From Neorhizobium alkalisoli (GTDB lineage Bacteria > Pseudomonadota > Alphaproteobacteria > Rhizobiales > Rhizobiaceae): 64,000 bases of DNA. The first letter of the stretch is position 1; each line of letters opens with the position of its first letter. Of the stretch, positions 53,094 through 63,159 are shown piece after piece. Below the pieces are notes generated by a model, which saw only the letters and a list, made by a program, of their open reading frames with translations, was not told the origin of the DNA and ran no database searches. The DNA is taken from the NCBI RefSeq assembly GCF_007829835.1, contig NZ_VIWP01000001.1:62001-126000 (forward strand). The letters run 5' to 3'. A program made the position numbers and the translations under genes.

Positions 53094-53621
53094 ATGAATA
53101 AGACTCTTGTCGCGGCTGTCGCCGCTTTGCCGGTGGTGTTGACGGCCGTATCGGCCTATTCGGCCGATGTCATCTCGCGCAGAAATGTCATTGCCGAACA
53201 GCCTGACCAGCGTGGCGGCGTTCGCATCGGCTATCTCGATTGCACCATCGACGGTGGCGTTGGTTACGTTCTCGGCTCCGCCAAGGAAGCCGATTGCGTA
53301 TTCAGCTCGACGGTCGGCAGCGAGCCGCTCGATCATTACACCGGCGTCGTCCGCAAGATGGGCGTCGATCTCGGCTTCACCACGCGCAGCCGCCTGATCT
53401 GGGCCGTGTTCGCGCCGACCGCCGGTTATCACCATGGTTCGCTCGGTGGCCTCTACCAGGGCGCCACGGCAGAAGTCACGGTCGGCGCTGGTGTCGGCAC
53501 CAACATTCTGGTCGGTGGCACGTCCGGCTCGATCCATCTGCAGACGATCAGCGTGACCGGCCAGCTCGGCCTCAACGTTGCCGCCACAGGTACGTCTCTG
53601 ACGCTTTCGCCGACGGAATAA
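53094..53621 (+). CDS. DUF992 family secreted protein
   Basis: A 175-aa protein with a signal peptide (KTLVAAVAALPVVLTAVSAYSA). The mature part matches the DUF992 pattern: GGVRIGYLDCTIDGGVGYVLGSAKEADCVF (two Cys) then VRKMGVDLGFTTRSRLIWAVF. It ends in a Gly-rich beta-prone tail. The function is unknown; members are common in Rhizobiales and probably periplasmic. Ribosome site AAGGAG. A strong terminator follows. No functional partner is adjacent. Confidence 0.85.
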   Translation: MNKTLVAAVAALPVVLTAVSAYSADVISRRNVIAEQPDQRGGVRIGYLDCTIDGGVGYVLGSAKEADCVFSSTVGSEPLDHYTGVVRKMGVDLGFTTRSRLIWAVFAPTAGYHHGSLGGLYQGATAEVTVGAGVGTNILVGGTSGSIHLQTISVTGQLGLNVAATGTSLTLSPTE

Positions 53622-53640
53622 TCCATTCGTAGATCGCTTG

Positions 53641-53679
53641 AAAAGCCTCCTCTCATTCTTTGAGGGGAGGCTTTTTGTT
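53641..53679 (+). terminator. Rho-independent terminator after the DUF992 gene
   Basis: A 15-bp stem with one G-T wobble (53641-53655 with 53661-53675, loop TTCTT). It begins AAAAGCCTCC and ends in a T-rich tail. Confidence 0.9.
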
Positions 53680-53810
53680 TTGGGCTGTGCCGTGGCTCTC
53701 ACAGGCGGATGCTCTTGAAGCCGGCTATCCTAAGTCATACCTTTGTCACCTGCGGTTTTGTGCAGCGCATCGGAAACGTTGCGTGAGTAAGCTTTCTGGG
53801 ACGTGACATC

Positions 53811-54716
53811 ATGGATATGGACAAAATTCTAAGCGCCGTCGTCTCTGTGCGGGCCTCCATACCGGAGAATGCTTTTACCGCCGGCACGCTCGGGACGAGC
53901 CGCGAAGGCAGCGGCATCGTCATCCGCGAAAACGGACTGATCCTGACGATCGGTTACCTCATCACCGAAGCGGAAGATGTCTGGATCAATTGCGGTGATG
54001 GCCGCGTCGTTCCGGGTCACCCCATGGCCTATGATCAGGAGAGCGGTTTCGGTCTCGTCCAGGCGCTCGCGCCGCTGGAGCTGCCGGCGCTCGAGATCGG
54101 TGATTCCGACGCCACCCAGGTCGAAGACCCGATCCTCTTCATCGATGGCGAAGGGCAGTATGTTCGCGGCAATATCGTCGCCAAGCAGGAATTCGCCGGC
54201 TACTGGGAATATCTGCTGGAGGAGGCGATCTTTACCGCCCCGGCGCATCCGTCCTGGGGTGGTGCGGCGCTCGTCGACAAGGACGGCAAGCTGGTCGGCG
54301 TCGGTTCGCTGCGATTGCAGATGAGCAAGGGCGGCGAGATCGCCGACATCAACATGGCCGTGCCCATCAATCTCTTGCGCCCGATCCTCGACGATCTGCT
54401 GAACCAGGGCGAATACAACCGGCCGCCTCGGCCATGGCTCGGCGCCTTTTCGGCGGAAAACAATGGCGATGTCGTCGTCATGAGCGTTACCGAAAACGGC
54501 CCGGCAGCGAAAGCCGGCATGCGGCGCGGCGATATCATCTCGGAAATCAGGGATGGCGAGGTCGACGGTCTTGCCGATTTTTATCGAAAAGTCTGGGAAA
54601 GCGGCCCTCCGGGCGCCGAAATCCCGATCCGGGTTCTGCGCGACGGGCGAGAGGCCTGGTTGCGGGTGAAATCCGCCGATCGCAATGATTTTCTGCGCAA
54701 GCCGCAGCTGCAATAA
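53811..54716 (+). CDS. HtrA/Do-like pseudoprotease with PDZ domain, no signal peptide
   Basis: A 301-aa protein with trypsin-like HtrA domain (~10-195) and one PDZ domain (~205-290, GPAAKAGMRRGDIISEI). The fold landmarks are intact (GSGIVI, GLILT, DKDGKLVGVGS). The triad is not: the His position of GYILTNNHVV aligns with Tyr49 (LILTIGYLI), the Asp of TDLAV with Gly79 (SGFGL), and the Ser of GNSGGPL with Trp149 (PSWGGAAL). It should therefore be proteolytically inactive. No signal peptide or membrane segment is seen, so it is cytoplasmic. It may bind peptides through PDZ as a scaffold or chaperone. Confidence 0.82.
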   Translation: MDMDKILSAVVSVRASIPENAFTAGTLGTSREGSGIVIRENGLILTIGYLITEAEDVWINCGDGRVVPGHPMAYDQESGFGLVQALAPLELPALEIGDSDATQVEDPILFIDGEGQYVRGNIVAKQEFAGYWEYLLEEAIFTAPAHPSWGGAALVDKDGKLVGVGSLRLQMSKGGEIADINMAVPINLLRPILDDLLNQGEYNRPPRPWLGAFSAENNGDVVVMSVTENGPAAKAGMRRGDIISEIRDGEVDGLADFYRKVWESGPPGAEIPIRVLRDGREAWLRVKSADRNDFLRKPQLQ

Positions 54717-54722
54717 CTTCAG

Positions 54723-55979
54723 CTAGCGGATCAGGATTGCGCGAAAATCGTTGACATTGGTGCCGGTTGGCCCCGTCGAAAACAGATCGCCGATAGCCTC
54801 GAAGCCGGAAAAACTGTCATTGCGATCCAGCAATTTTCGGCCCTCAAGACCCGCCGCGACAAGCCGGCGGGCGGTCGTTCCATCGGCAAAGGCGCCGGCA
54901 TTGGTTTCCGATCCGTCGATACCGTCGGTATCGGCGGCCAGCGCAATGATGTCGTAGCCGTCGATTGCGAGTGCCAGAGCCAGCGCAAATTCACCGTTCC
55001 GCCCACCTTTCCCGCCCTTGCCGCGAAGAGTGACCGTCGTTTCCCCGCCCGACAGAAGAATGCAGGGTTTTGTAAAAGGCCTGTCGTGGACGGCCACTTC
55101 GCGGGCGAGTGCCGCATGAACCAGCGCCACGTCGCGGGCCTCTCCCTCGATCGCATCGGACAGGATGTGCGGCGTCACTCCGTAATTTCGTGCGAGATCT
55201 GCGGCGGCCTCGAGCGACACGCCGGCCGAGGCGATGATGTGATGCGTGTGACGCGCGAAAATCGGATCGTCGGGTTTCGGCGCATCGGCCGCCGGTGAAT
55301 GCAGATGGGCGATCATGGCGGCGGGCAGGTCGAGCCTGTATTGCTCAATGATTGCAAGCGCATCCTGGCGGGTGCTCACATCCGGGATTGTCGGACCGGA
55401 GGCGACGAAGGCGGGATTATCGCCGGGTATGTCTGAGACGATGAGGCTGACCACCCGTGCTTTCGTGGCTGCGGCAAGCCGGCCGCCCTTGATCGTGGAC
55501 AGATGTTTTCGGACCACATTCATGGCCGAGATCGGCGCGCCTGACGCCAGCAGACCTTCATTGAGCGCTATCTCGTCATCGAGCGTGAGGCCCGGCGGAG
55601 GAGATGGCAGAAGTGCCGATCCGCCACCGCAGACAAGCGCGATGACGAGATCGTCCTCGGAAAGGTCCGATATGGCGGCAAACAGTTTTTTCGACGCCAT
55701 CAGGCCGGCCGCATCCGGCACCGGATGGGATGCTTCCAAGATCTCCACGGACCGTGTCGGGCAGCCGTAACCGTAACGTGTCACCACAATACCGGAGAGT
55801 TCCGTAGGCCAGAGCGTTTCGAGGGCTGCGGCCATCTGGGCGGCTCCCTTGCCGGCACCGATGACAACCGTGCGTCCGTTTGCAGGCGGTTCCGGCAGGT
55901 GTTTGGTTATGCCCGTGACCGGTTCCGCAGCCGAGACGGCTGCCCTGAACAGCGCTTCCAGTAGGTCACGATCCTGCAT
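54723..55979 (-). CDS. gckA: Glycerate 2-kinase (MOFRL family)
   Basis: A 418-aa kinase of the GckA/TtuD family that phosphorylates D-glycerate to 2-phosphoglycerate. Typical segments are [25 protein letters not shown], the Lys in [13 protein letters not shown] and the MOFRL part ([44 protein letters not shown]). It may be labelled hydroxypyruvate reductase TtuD in databases, but that name is historical. AGGAG upstream supports ATG 55979 over a GTG 9 nt earlier. It is convergent with the pseudoprotease gene and monocistronic as far as seen. Confidence 0.9.
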   Translation of the reverse strand: MQDRDLLEALFRAAVSAAEPVTGITKHLPEPPANGRTVVIGAGKGAAQMAAALETLWPTELSGIVVTRYGYGCPTRSVEILEASHPVPDAAGLMASKKLFAAISDLSEDDLVIALVCGGGSALLPSPPPGLTLDDEIALNEGLLASGAPISAMNVVRKHLSTIKGGRLAAATKARVVSLIVSDIPGDNPAFVASGPTIPDVSTRQDALAIIEQYRLDLPAAMIAHLHSPAADAPKPDDPIFARHTHHIIASAGVSLEAAADLARNYGVTPHILSDAIEGEARDVALVHAALAREVAVHDRPFTKPCILLSGGETTVTLRGKGGKGGRNGEFALALALAIDGYDIIALAADTDGIDGSETNAGAFADGTTARRLVAAGLEGRKLLDRNDSFSGFEAIGDLFSTGPTGTNVNDFRAILIR

Positions 55980-56062
55980 GAATTCCACTCCTCTTGCCCG
56001 TTCTTTCGATCACGGCACCTGACAGGCGTCAACAGGGCTTGATCCGCATATCCATCAACAGC

Positions 56063-56087
56063 GGAACAAACGGAATCGGTATCGGTT
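56063..56087 (+). promoter_or_regulatory. Near-consensus EcfG promoter
   Basis: GGAAC (56063-56067), 16 nt, GGTT (56084-56087): one base off the CGTT -10. It is positioned to start transcription about 30 nt before the 110-aa gene at 56125, so it is a plausible weaker stress promoter. Confidence 0.45.
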
Positions 56088-56124
56088 CTGCTTCAGTGAC
56101 ATGAAGAACAAGGAGTTGAAGCCG

Positions 56125-56457
56125 ATGGCGGAATATCTGAAAGACAGCGGTCACACCGGTCAGATCGACATAGACGGCAACCGTTCGCCCGTAACCTACA
56201 AGCTCAAGGCTCAGAAAAATGATGACGGCGCCTATCGTGTCGCGCTCAGTCTCACCGCGCCACGCGACTGGCTGCTTCGGCAGGGTTTTCGCAAGGAAGC
56301 CGTGCTCGTCTGCGAGGGTGGACGGGAGGTGCCTGTGCATTTCGAAGAGACGCTGAATGTCGCCGACAATATTTCGGTGACGCTGCAGGCGGACGATGCC
56401 GTGATCGCCTCCGCTGTCGAACTGCGCCGGCGGTTTCCGGAATTGCGGGCTGGCTGA
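56125..56457 (+). CDS. Hypothetical protein (110 aa)
   Basis: A 110-aa soluble protein starting at ATG 56125 behind AAGGAG (the in-frame ATG at 56101 has no ribosome site). It looks beta-rich (HTGQIDIDGNRSPVTYKLKAQ, EVPVHFEETLNVADNISVTLQ) and ends in a short basic helix. No family recognised. A near-consensus EcfG promoter lies upstream, hinting at stress induction. Confidence 0.65.
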   Translation: MAEYLKDSGHTGQIDIDGNRSPVTYKLKAQKNDDGAYRVALSLTAPRDWLLRQGFRKEAVLVCEGGREVPVHFEETLNVADNISVTLQADDAVIASAVELRRRFPELRAG

Positions 56458-56550
56458 GGTCGTCATCCCCAACCTTGCGCAGGCCCATTATTCCGGGCAT
56501 TGAGGGCCTGGCCGTCCCGGCGGCTGGGTCTTCAAAGGCGGAAAACCAAC

Positions 56551-57012
56551 GTGGCGCAGTCTGAAAATCGGATACCCATCCGCTCCTGCGGCAGTTGTAC
56601 GCTCTGTTGCCGTTTGCCAGAAATCGAAAGCCTTTCGAAGCCGGCCGATGTGTGGTGCGATAATTGCACAGGAACGGGCTGCGCGATTTATGCTGATCGA
56701 CCAACGCTTTGCCGTGATTTCCTCTGTCGCTGGATGACGGATGAGACGCTGCCGGATACCTGGCGGCCGCTCACATCCCATATGCTTGTTTACGAGCAGG
56801 GGCCGCAATTGACCATTCTCGTTGACCCCGACCATCCGGATATCTTTACGCAGGAGCCCTATCGGTCCGATCTCGACCGCTGGGCGCAACATGCGGAAGG
56901 TGAAGGGCGATATGTCATCCTCTTCTGTGGCGACGAGGTTCAAAAGATCGAAGCGGGACCAGCGGCCCTCTCCGCGACCACCGACCGGGACGCTCTCAGG
57001 GCGCAGGCGTAA
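56551..57012 (+). CDS. YkgJ-family cysteine-cluster protein
   Basis: A 153-aa protein with the CxxCxxCC cluster of the YkgJ/FliB-like family (SCGSCTLCCRLPEIE). A second Cys set (DNCTGTGCAIYADRPTLCRDFLCRW) completes the predicted Zn or Fe binding domain; the remainder is unremarkable. The function is unknown. GTG 56551 with AGGCGGA upstream is preferred to a longer frame. Its 3' end overlaps the convergent pcaQ gene by 17 nt. Confidence 0.75.
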   Translation: MAQSENRIPIRSCGSCTLCCRLPEIESLSKPADVWCDNCTGTGCAIYADRPTLCRDFLCRWMTDETLPDTWRPLTSHMLVYEQGPQLTILVDPDHPDIFTQEPYRSDLDRWAQHAEGEGRYVILFCGDEVQKIEAGPAALSATTDRDALRAQA

Positions 57013-57922
57013 GTTCCGCCGCTGCCTGGCGGATCGTCTGCATCAGAATCGTGAGCGGCGTCGAAGGGCTTGTGTCGGTGCGCAATGTCAAGCCGACCGG
57101 GCCGCGGGTTTCCCGCGTATCGATCGGCAACGTCGCCAAAATTCCGTCCTCGATATCGGTTGCAACGACGCCAGCCGAAATGATCCATATCGCATCGCTT
57201 GAGCGCACGAAGGCGCGTCCGAAAGCGCTTGAGACCGTTTCGATGCGTTTCGGCAGGCCGCCTATGCCGTTGGCGATCAGAAACTGTTCGACGAAGGGGC
57301 GGATGATCGAGCCGCGTGTCGGCATCAGGACCGGGAAATCGGCCATGTTCTCGAAAATAGAAGCTTTCCGTTCAAGAAGAGGATGGCCGGCGCGTACCAC
57401 GAAGACGACCTGTTCGGAATAGAGATGTTCGAATGAGAGACCCGACATCTTTTCCGGCGCAGCCAGTCGGCCGACGACGAGGTCGAGTTCGCCCACGCGA
57501 AGCTGCTCCATCAGGACGGCATTTTCGCCGGTGACGATCTTCACCTGGCTGCCTGTCTTTTCCGCAAGAAAGAGCGACATGGCGTGCGGCATGATGCGGG
57601 TCGAAACGGTGGGGAGCGCGCCGACCCGGACCGGCGGTACCGCGTTGAGGAGTTCCTGTGACACGGAATCCATGCCTTGACGCAAGGCAGTCAGTGCCGC
57701 GCCCGCATGGCGCAGGAAAACGTCGCCGTAGCGTGTCAGCCTTATCCCGCGTCCATCACGTTCGAAGACGGAGACGCCCAGCGCATCTTCGAGTTCGCGA
57801 ATAGTCTTGGTAATGGCCGGCTGGCTGACACTGAGAATTCCTGCCGCCTTGACGACACTCTTCTGCCGCGCCACCTCGACAAATGTGGTGAGATGCCTGA
57901 ATTTTATCTGGGATTGGGACAT
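56996..57922 (-). CDS. pcaQ: LysR-type activator of protocatechuate catabolism
   Basis: A 308-aa LysR regulator. The HTH is in VVKAAGILSVSQPAITKTIRELEDALGVSVFERDGRG, followed by the effector-binding domain (VRVGALPTVSTRIMPHAMSLFL). It is divergent from pcaDCHGB, with a canonical PcaQ operator in the 92-nt gap. Known family behaviour: PcaQ activates the pca operon with beta-carboxymuconolactone or gamma-carboxymuconolactone-type intermediates. Start 57922 follows directly from the family N-terminus MSQSQIKFRHLTTFVEVAR. Confidence 0.94.
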   Translation of the reverse strand: MSQSQIKFRHLTTFVEVARQKSVVKAAGILSVSQPAITKTIRELEDALGVSVFERDGRGIRLTRYGDVFLRHAGAALTALRQGMDSVSQELLNAVPPVRVGALPTVSTRIMPHAMSLFLAEKTGSQVKIVTGENAVLMEQLRVGELDLVVGRLAAPEKMSGLSFEHLYSEQVVFVVRAGHPLLERKASIFENMADFPVLMPTRGSIIRPFVEQFLIANGIGGLPKRIETVSSAFGRAFVRSSDAIWIISAGVVATDIEDGILATLPIDTRETRGPVGLTLRTDTSPSTPLTILMQTIRQAAAELTPAP

Positions 57923-57928
57923 TTTCGT

Positions 57929-57944
57929 ATAACCACTTGGTTAA
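57929..57944 (+). promoter_or_regulatory. PcaQ-binding site
   Basis: ATAACCACTTGGTTAA is an exact match to the ATAACC-N4-GGTTAA site described for PcaQ in Agrobacterium and Sinorhizobium. It lies between pcaQ and pcaD, 6 nt before the pcaQ start codon and 70 nt before pcaD. Confidence 0.9.
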
Positions 57945-58014
57945 GTAATGGCGCAAAATTATCATTTTACCTAACCAACGGCCAGTGGCATCACTTCGGT
58001 GGGAGGAGGATCTG

Positions 58015-58806
58015 ATGCAGTTTGCAGATATCAACGGCATTGTCGTGAACTACGATATCCAGCGCGCCGAAAATGGCGGGCCGGTGGTGGTTTTCGTTAA
58101 TTCGCTCGGAACCGATAGCCGCATCTGGCATCATGTCGTGCCGAAGCTCGCCGGTGACTGCACGATCCTCACCTATGACAAGCGTGGTCACGGTCTCTCG
58201 GATCTCGGCTCGCCGCCTTATGCGATCGCTGATCATGTCGCCGATCTTGCCGGCTTGCTCGATCATCTCGGATTGACCAAGGTTATCGTCGTCGGTCTTT
58301 CCGTCGGCGGGCTGATTGGCCAGGGGCTTTATGCGACACGACCGGATCTGGTGAAGGCGCTGGTGTTTTCCAATACCGCGCACAAGATCGGCACGGCCGA
58401 AATGTGGGCAGGCCGGATTGCCGCCGTGGAAAAGGGCGGCATTAGCAGCATTCTCGATGCGATCATGGAGCGCTGGTTCACGCCTGCCTTCCGTTCGCCC
58501 GACAATGCCGCCTATCAGGGATATTGCAACATGCTGGTGCGGCAGCCTGTGTCCGGTTACGCCGGAACCTGCGCGGCCATCCGCGACGCCGATTTTACCG
58601 AAGAGGCGAAGCGCATCGCTGTGCCGGTTCTCTGCATCGCGGGAAGCGAGGACGGGTCGACGCCGCCCGCCGTCGTCAAATCGCTGGCGGATCTGGTGCC
58701 CGGTGCCCGTTACGAAGTGATCGACGCTGTGGCGCATATCCCCTGCGTCGAGGCGCCGGCGGCCTATGCGGCGTTGATCCGCGATTTCCTCGAAGCAGTC
58801 GAATAG
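58015..58806 (+). CDS. pcaD: 3-oxoadipate enol-lactonase
   Basis: A 263-aa alpha/beta hydrolase that opens beta-ketoadipate enol-lactone. The nucleophile elbow is VGLSVGGLIGQ, the oxyanion segment VVFVNSLGTDSRIWH, and the late His in VAHIPCVEAP. GGAGGAGGATCTG before ATG 58015 gives the start. It is first in pcaDCHGB and has the PcaQ site upstream. A separate PcaD, not fused to PcaC, is the usual rhizobial arrangement. Confidence 0.94.
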   Translation: MQFADINGIVVNYDIQRAENGGPVVVFVNSLGTDSRIWHHVVPKLAGDCTILTYDKRGHGLSDLGSPPYAIADHVADLAGLLDHLGLTKVIVVGLSVGGLIGQGLYATRPDLVKALVFSNTAHKIGTAEMWAGRIAAVEKGGISSILDAIMERWFTPAFRSPDNAAYQGYCNMLVRQPVSGYAGTCAAIRDADFTEEAKRIAVPVLCIAGSEDGSTPPAVVKSLADLVPGARYEVIDAVAHIPCVEAPAAYAALIRDFLEAVE

Positions 58807-58815
58807 GATTTGGAT

Positions 58816-59983
<1,168 letters not shown>

Positions 59984-59985
59984 CC

Positions 59986-60603
59986 ATGGCGCAGTCGCTG
60001 AATTATCTGAAGGAATCGCCTTCCCAGACCGCCGGTCCCTACGTCCATATCGGCTGCACGCCGAATTTCGTCGGCATAGAAGGTGTCTATGCACAGGATC
60101 TCGGTTCAGGTCCGATGGTCAATGCCGATACGCGCGGCGAGCGGATCACCATTCGCGGCTTCGTTTATGACGGCGGCGGAACCGCGCTCAAGGACGCGCT
60201 GATCGAGATCTGGCAGGCGGATGCCGATGGCTTCTACAACAGCCCTTCGGAAACCCGCGGCAAGGCGGATCCGAATTTCCTCGGCTGGGCGCGCTGTCCG
60301 GGAGACATGGCGACCGGCGAATTCTTATTTGAGACGATCAAGCCGGGGCGCGTACCTTTCCGCGATGGCCGCCTGATGGCGCCGCATGTGACCTTCTGGA
60401 TCGTCGCACGCGGCATCAATCTCGGTCTGCATACCCGCATGTATTTTTCCGATGAAGAAGCCGCAAATGCCGAGGATCCGGTGCTGGCGCGGATCGAGCA
60501 CAAGGTTCGCGTGCCGACCCTGATCGGCAAACGGGATGGCGATACGGTGACATTCGACATTCATCTCCAGGGTGACAAGGAGACGGTATTTTTCGATATC
60601 TGA
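59986..60603 (+). CDS. pcaG: Protocatechuate 3,4-dioxygenase alpha subunit
   Basis: A 205-aa non-catalytic partner of PcaH, with the same fold (SPSQTAGPYVHIGCTP, ALIEIWQADADGFYNSP) but without the iron ligands, as in all PcaG proteins. It forms the alpha-beta protomer of the dioxygenase. Start 59986 is 2 nt after pcaH, with GGAGGGG in front. Its stop is 52 nt before pcaB. Confidence 0.95.
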   Translation: MAQSLNYLKESPSQTAGPYVHIGCTPNFVGIEGVYAQDLGSGPMVNADTRGERITIRGFVYDGGGTALKDALIEIWQADADGFYNSPSETRGKADPNFLGWARCPGDMATGEFLFETIKPGRVPFRDGRLMAPHVTFWIVARGINLGLHTRMYFSDEEAANAEDPVLARIEHKVRVPTLIGKRDGDTVTFDIHLQGDKETVFFDI

Positions 60604-60655
60604 TCGCTTTGGTCGTCAGCAGCCCATTCAAGCAATAGTCTTTGAGCAGGATTTC

Positions 60656-61717
60656 ATGAGCGTCTCGGTTTTCGAGCATCCCTATCTGTCAGGCCTTCTT
60701 GGCGATGCCGAGATCGCGGACCTGTTTTCGGTGACGACCGAAGTGGATGCGATGCTTGCTTTCGAGGCTGCTTTGGCGCGTGCCGAGGCGGATTTAGGCC
60801 TCATTCCGGTTTCCGCCGCCGAACATATCGCGACCGTCTGTGGCAGTTTCGTGCCTGATATCGATGCACTGCGTGCAGGCACGGCGAGGGATGGGGTCGT
60901 GGTGCCTGATCTCGTGCGGCAATTGCGCGATGCGGTCGGGCCTGAGGCCGGCGCCCATGTGCATTTCGGCGCGACCAGCCAGGATGTAATCGACACCGCG
61001 CTGATGTTGCGCCTGAAACAGGGATGCCTGCTGCTCATAGGTCGCCTGTCCGTGCTGGAAGCGCGGCTCAATGATGGCGATCAGGAGTTTGGCGAACGCC
61101 GTCTGATGGGCCATACCCGTATGCAGGCGGCACTCCCGATTAAAGTATCGGACCGGATCAGCGCCTGGCGCGACCCGCTTGTGCGTCACCGGCAGCGTCT
61201 GGAAAGTTTTGCGGCGGATGGCTTTGCCGTGCAGTTCGGTGGTGCTGTCGGAACGCTAGAAAAACTCAGCACGAAGGCTGCCGCAATTCGTCTCGCACTT
61301 GCCGCAGAACTGTCGCTCTCGGATGCCCCACAATGGCAGAGCCAGCGGGATCGGCTCGTCGAATTTTCCGGCATTCTCGCGATGATTTCGGGCAGCCTCG
61401 GCAAGATCGGTCAGGACATTGCGCTTCTGGCGCAGATGGGCGGTGAGATCGCACTTGCAGGCGGTGGCGCTTCTTCGACCATGGCGCACAAGCAGAACCC
61501 TGTGGCGGCCGAGGCGCTGGTCGCGATCGGCCGCTTTAATGCGGTTCAGGCTTCCGGCATGCAGCAGGCCATGATCCACGAGCAGGAACGTTCGGGCGCC
61601 GCCTGGACGCTGGAATGGATGATCCTGCCGGGCATGGTGATGGCGACGGGTGCCGGCCTGCGGCTGGCACTGGAACTGGTGGGCAATATCAGGTCCATCG
61701 GCCGGGACGGAGATTGA
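60656..61717 (+). CDS. pcaB: 3-carboxy-cis,cis-muconate cycloisomerase
   Basis: A 353-aa member of the fumarase/aspartase superfamily that turns beta-carboxymuconate into gamma-carboxymuconolactone. The C3 signature is GGGASSTMAHKQNPVAAEAL, and the first conserved region is HFGATSQDVIDTALML. It is shorter than Pseudomonas PcaB (about 450 aa), as is common in Rhizobiaceae. ATG 60656 has AGGAT upstream; the longer frame lacks support. Last gene of the pca operon. Confidence 0.93.
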   Translation: MSVSVFEHPYLSGLLGDAEIADLFSVTTEVDAMLAFEAALARAEADLGLIPVSAAEHIATVCGSFVPDIDALRAGTARDGVVVPDLVRQLRDAVGPEAGAHVHFGATSQDVIDTALMLRLKQGCLLLIGRLSVLEARLNDGDQEFGERRLMGHTRMQAALPIKVSDRISAWRDPLVRHRQRLESFAADGFAVQFGGAVGTLEKLSTKAAAIRLALAAELSLSDAPQWQSQRDRLVEFSGILAMISGSLGKIGQDIALLAQMGGEIALAGGGASSTMAHKQNPVAAEALVAIGRFNAVQASGMQQAMIHEQERSGAAWTLEWMILPGMVMATGAGLRLALELVGNIRSIGRDGD

Positions 61718-61776
61718 AGGCGAGATCACGCATTGGTGTGCTGCGCAGTCGGCATGTCGGCCTGGTTGAAATTTGT

Positions 61777-61801
61777 TTTGCATTGCCGAAAGACATGCAA
61801 A
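61777..61801. promoter_or_regulatory. Inverted repeat upstream of the ABC substrate-binding gene
   Basis: TTTGCAT (61777-61783) and ATGCAAA (61795-61801) form 7-bp perfect arms around 11 nt. It sits 57 nt before the substrate-binding gene and is a candidate operator. No PcaQ-type ATAACC/GGTTAA site is seen in this gap. Confidence 0.45.
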
Positions 61802-61857
61802 GCTGCGAAAGATGAGATAGCGGATCGCCGTGGTGGCGATGGGCAAGGGAGGGCCAT

Positions 61858-63033
61858 ATGAGGAAGCTTCTAACGACTGTTTTTGCACTCGCCGTGATGT
61901 CGGGTGCCGCTTATGCGGATACGATCAAGGTCGGTGTCATCGGACCGTTTTCCGGACCGTTCGCGCTGCAGGGCAAGAACTTCAAGGCAGGGATCGACGC
62001 CTTCTTTGCCATCAATGGCAACAAGGTCGGCGATAACCAGATCGAGGTCGTCTACCGTGACGTTCCGACGGCCGATCCGGCGAAATCCAAGGCTTTTGCC
62101 CAGGAGTTGATTGTCAAGGAAGGCGTGCAATATCTCGCAGGCTTCTATTTCACCCCCGATGCGATGGCCGCTGCTCCGCTTCTGCAGCAGGGCAATGTGC
62201 CGATGGTTGTCATGAACGCGGCAACTTCGGCGATCGTTTCGGCCAGCCCCAATGTCGTGCGTACGTCCTTCACGACCTGGCAGACGGCAACGCCGATCGC
62301 CAAGGTTGCCAAGGAAGCCGGCGCGTCCAAGATGATCACGCTCGTCAGCGATTACGGGCCGGGCATCGATGCCGAGAACGCATTCAAGACGGCGTTCGAG
62401 AAGGAAGGCGGTAAGGTGGTAGAGTCGATTCGCATGCCGCTCAACACCAATGATTTCGCGCCGCTGATGCAGCGTGTGAAGGATTCGGGCGCGGAAGCGC
62501 TCTTCACCTTCCTGCCATCCGGCCCGCCGACGCTCGCCTTCGTCAAGGCCTATAACGACAATGGCCTGAAGACGGCCGGCATCAAGTTTTATGCGACCGG
62601 CGACCTGACCCAGGAATCAGACCTTCCGGCGCTGGCCGATGCCGGTGTCGGCCTGCAGACCAGCTTCCATTATGCCGTTTCGCATGACAGCCCGGAAAAC
62701 AAGGCTTTCGTGGCTGCCGCTGAAAAGGCAATCGGCAATCCCGCCGAATTGTCTTTCCCGGCTGTCGGTGCCTTTGACGGCATGTATGTGATCTCGAAGA
62801 TGGTGGAAGCGACCAAGGGCAAGCAGGACGCGGCGACCGCCGTTGCCGCCGTCAAGGGACTTGCCTGGACAAGCCCGCGCGGTCCTGTCGTCATCGACGC
62901 CGAGAGCCGGCATATCACGCAGAACATCTATCTGCGCGAAGTCGCCAAGGATGCGAGCGGGAAATATTACAACAAGGAAATCCGGACCTTCGAAAAGCAG
63001 GGCGATCCAGGGCTCGCCGCAGCCAAGAAGTAA
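61858..63033 (+). CDS. ABC transporter substrate-binding protein, branched-chain amino acid / aromatic acid type
   Basis: A 391-aa periplasmic binding protein (Leu/Ile/Val-BP family, type I fold). Signal peptide MRKLLTTVFALAVMSGAAYA. The mature start DTIKVGVIGPFSGPFALQGKNFKAG is typical, as is GFYFTPDAMAAAPLLQQ. It is followed 126 nt later by a LivH-type permease, so it begins a five-gene importer of which only two genes are visible. Rhizobia encode a protocatechuate importer of this type (pcaMNVWX) controlled by PcaQ. Location after pcaB suggests an aromatic acid ligand, but the classic PcaQ site is missing. Confidence 0.85.
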   Translation: MRKLLTTVFALAVMSGAAYADTIKVGVIGPFSGPFALQGKNFKAGIDAFFAINGNKVGDNQIEVVYRDVPTADPAKSKAFAQELIVKEGVQYLAGFYFTPDAMAAAPLLQQGNVPMVVMNAATSAIVSASPNVVRTSFTTWQTATPIAKVAKEAGASKMITLVSDYGPGIDAENAFKTAFEKEGGKVVESIRMPLNTNDFAPLMQRVKDSGAEALFTFLPSGPPTLAFVKAYNDNGLKTAGIKFYATGDLTQESDLPALADAGVGLQTSFHYAVSHDSPENKAFVAAAEKAIGNPAELSFPAVGAFDGMYVISKMVEATKGKQDAATAVAAVKGLAWTSPRGPVVIDAESRHITQNIYLREVAKDASGKYYNKEIRTFEKQGDPGLAAAKK

Positions 63034-63045
63034 GGCCTTCCGGCG

Positions 63046-63066
63046 GCCCGCTCCCGCGGGGCGGGC
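63046..63066 (+). other. GC-rich hairpin between binding-protein and permease genes
   Basis: GCCCGC (63046-63051) pairs with GCGGGC (63061-63066), with extra CCC/GGG inside. Without a T-run it is more likely an mRNA-stability or attenuation element that keeps the binding protein more abundant than the permease, as known for other ABC importers. Confidence 0.5.
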
Positions 63067-63159
63067 TGCCAACAATCCGGTCGTTCTCTCGGGTAGACGA
63101 ACCGGTTTCCTGCCGTCTCGGGCAGAAACGTCTTTCGGAACAAGTTGCGGAAATTCTTC

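Noticed and set aside
61718..61857. A second PcaQ site before the ABC transporter genes
   Set aside because: No ATAACC-N4-GGTTAA or close variant is present in this gap.
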